A stretch of DNA of 64,000 nucleotides. Source: Paragordius varius (lineage: Eukaryota > Nematomorpha). The notes under the pieces were generated by a model, which was not told the DNA's origin, did not search any database, and saw only the letters and a program-made list of their open reading frames with translations. The position numbers were made by a program, and so were the translations under genes. Shown in pieces: positions 63,236-64,000 of this stretch (its first letter is position 1; each line of letters begins with the position of its first letter). The stretch spans positions 9,734,001 through 9,798,000 of the forward strand of contig OZ176050.1 in the NCBI GenBank assembly GCA_964247055.1, written 5' to 3'.

Positions 63236-64000
63236 CTGGAAGATATAATCCAAATTAGTCAGAAGAATCATTGTTTTAAATACAATTATAGTAAAATATG
63301 TAAAGCCGACCAACTATAGTAAAATATGTAAAATCGACATGACGTTATAAGCATTTAAACAATTATTAAGATAACTTTATTAATATTATATAGAATAAAA
63401 ATATTTTCTTTAATACGTATAATTGCGGTTCCTACTCGCTAATCCATATATTAAGGAGTAACCCCTTTGTGGTTAATTTTTAATCATTATGATATAAAAA
63501 AAATTTAATTAGAATAATTCAAACAAATTATAAACCCCATAATGTAATAAATAAGGCTATATATACCAGGTGTAACCATAAGTTATTACCGGTTTAACTA
63601 AGAAGAGACGACAGCGAAAAATATGCAGACGATTAATTTGGTACATACCCGATTTTTTGTTTATCTGACATTACGCGAAAAACACACACAAGGTGAGTTC
63701 GCAAAATCTAGCGTCTATATTCTATCATTCAGTAATTACGAAAAAAAAATTTGCTGCAGCCATTGCCATTAGAAGAAAGAGACTGTTGTATCGGTTGCTG
63801 GCAGAACACATATGAAACATGGTCTCTAAATATCAAAAGTTGTGATTTTATTGGAAAGAGAGTGGGCGCTAGGGTAAACCACACAAATGCGAAGACGACC
63901 AATAAGAGTTATACAATTATGGTACAACAAACGATTAGGGTACAACAAACGATTAGCAGAAGATTTCATGTTTCATAAAAATCAATCAGTTAAAGTCCAT
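63236..64000. other. Probable PNP-3 intron
   Basis: No PNP exon recognisable. A less AT-rich patch at 63600-63960 contains ACAACAAACGATTAG repeated in tandem (63926-63956) and short open frames on the plus strand (KKRRQRKICRRLIWYIPDF) that could be a transposase relic. I could not assign it. Confidence 0.4.

Noticed and set aside
63600-63980. Basic open frames near the right edge as a possible Harbinger-type transposase
   Set aside because: Only a few residues look similar and the frame is interrupted. Too little to name a family.

Overview
The window is nuclear DNA of an animal: very AT-rich, with intron-containing genes and many non-autonomous DNA transposons. A nicotinic acetylcholine receptor subunit, a lipocalin, a PDZRN-type PDZ protein and a Cappuccino/FMN-class formin together point to a bilaterian. 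I cannot name the species. The most distinctive trait is that at least 13 introns are only 22-26 nt long. I know such intron sizes among animals mainly from dicyemid mesozoans, but here they sit beside introns of 70 nt to almost 3 kb. Every gene model was spliced by eye from conserved protein motifs, GT-AG (once GC-AG) sites and phase agreement. No transcript evidence was available.

Layout. 1-905 (-): 5' end of a nAChR subunit, running off the left edge. 2.3-5.9 kb: a decayed mariner, then a hAT element with a perfect 8-bp target duplication nested in the end of an older MITE. 6.8-8.9 kb (-): a complete five-exon lipocalin gene. 11.5-11.9 kb: a small hAT MITE with a perfect target duplication. 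14.0-19.5 kb (+): a complete, unusually short formin (509 aa). 19.5-33 kb: gene-poor, holding hAT MITEs and a 480-bp inverted repeat whose left arm encodes a full type I hammerhead ribozyme. 33.1-33.4 kb (+): two possible 5' exons of an unknown secreted or membrane protein. 37.3-39.9 kb (+): the PDZ2-to-C-terminus part of a PDZRN3/4 homologue. 44.1-50.1 kb (-): Misato, and 50.05-51.9 kb (+): RMND1. These two are head to head, and their start codons overlap in one CATG. 52.4-64 kb: three purine nucleoside phosphorylase (PNP) paralogues, two on + and one on - that runs off the right edge.

Functional links are modest. Misato and RMND1 both act on mitochondria in other animals and may share one bidirectional promoter. 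The PNP cluster arose by tandem duplication, since intron positions and phases are shared. PNP-2 has replaced two base-recognition residues (Glu201 to Ser, Asn243 to Asp, human numbering) with those found in methylthioadenosine phosphorylase, which suggests a shift toward adenine nucleosides.

Most long introns contain recognisable transposon copies while other introns in the same genes stay at 22-26 nt. The long introns therefore look like expanded short ones.
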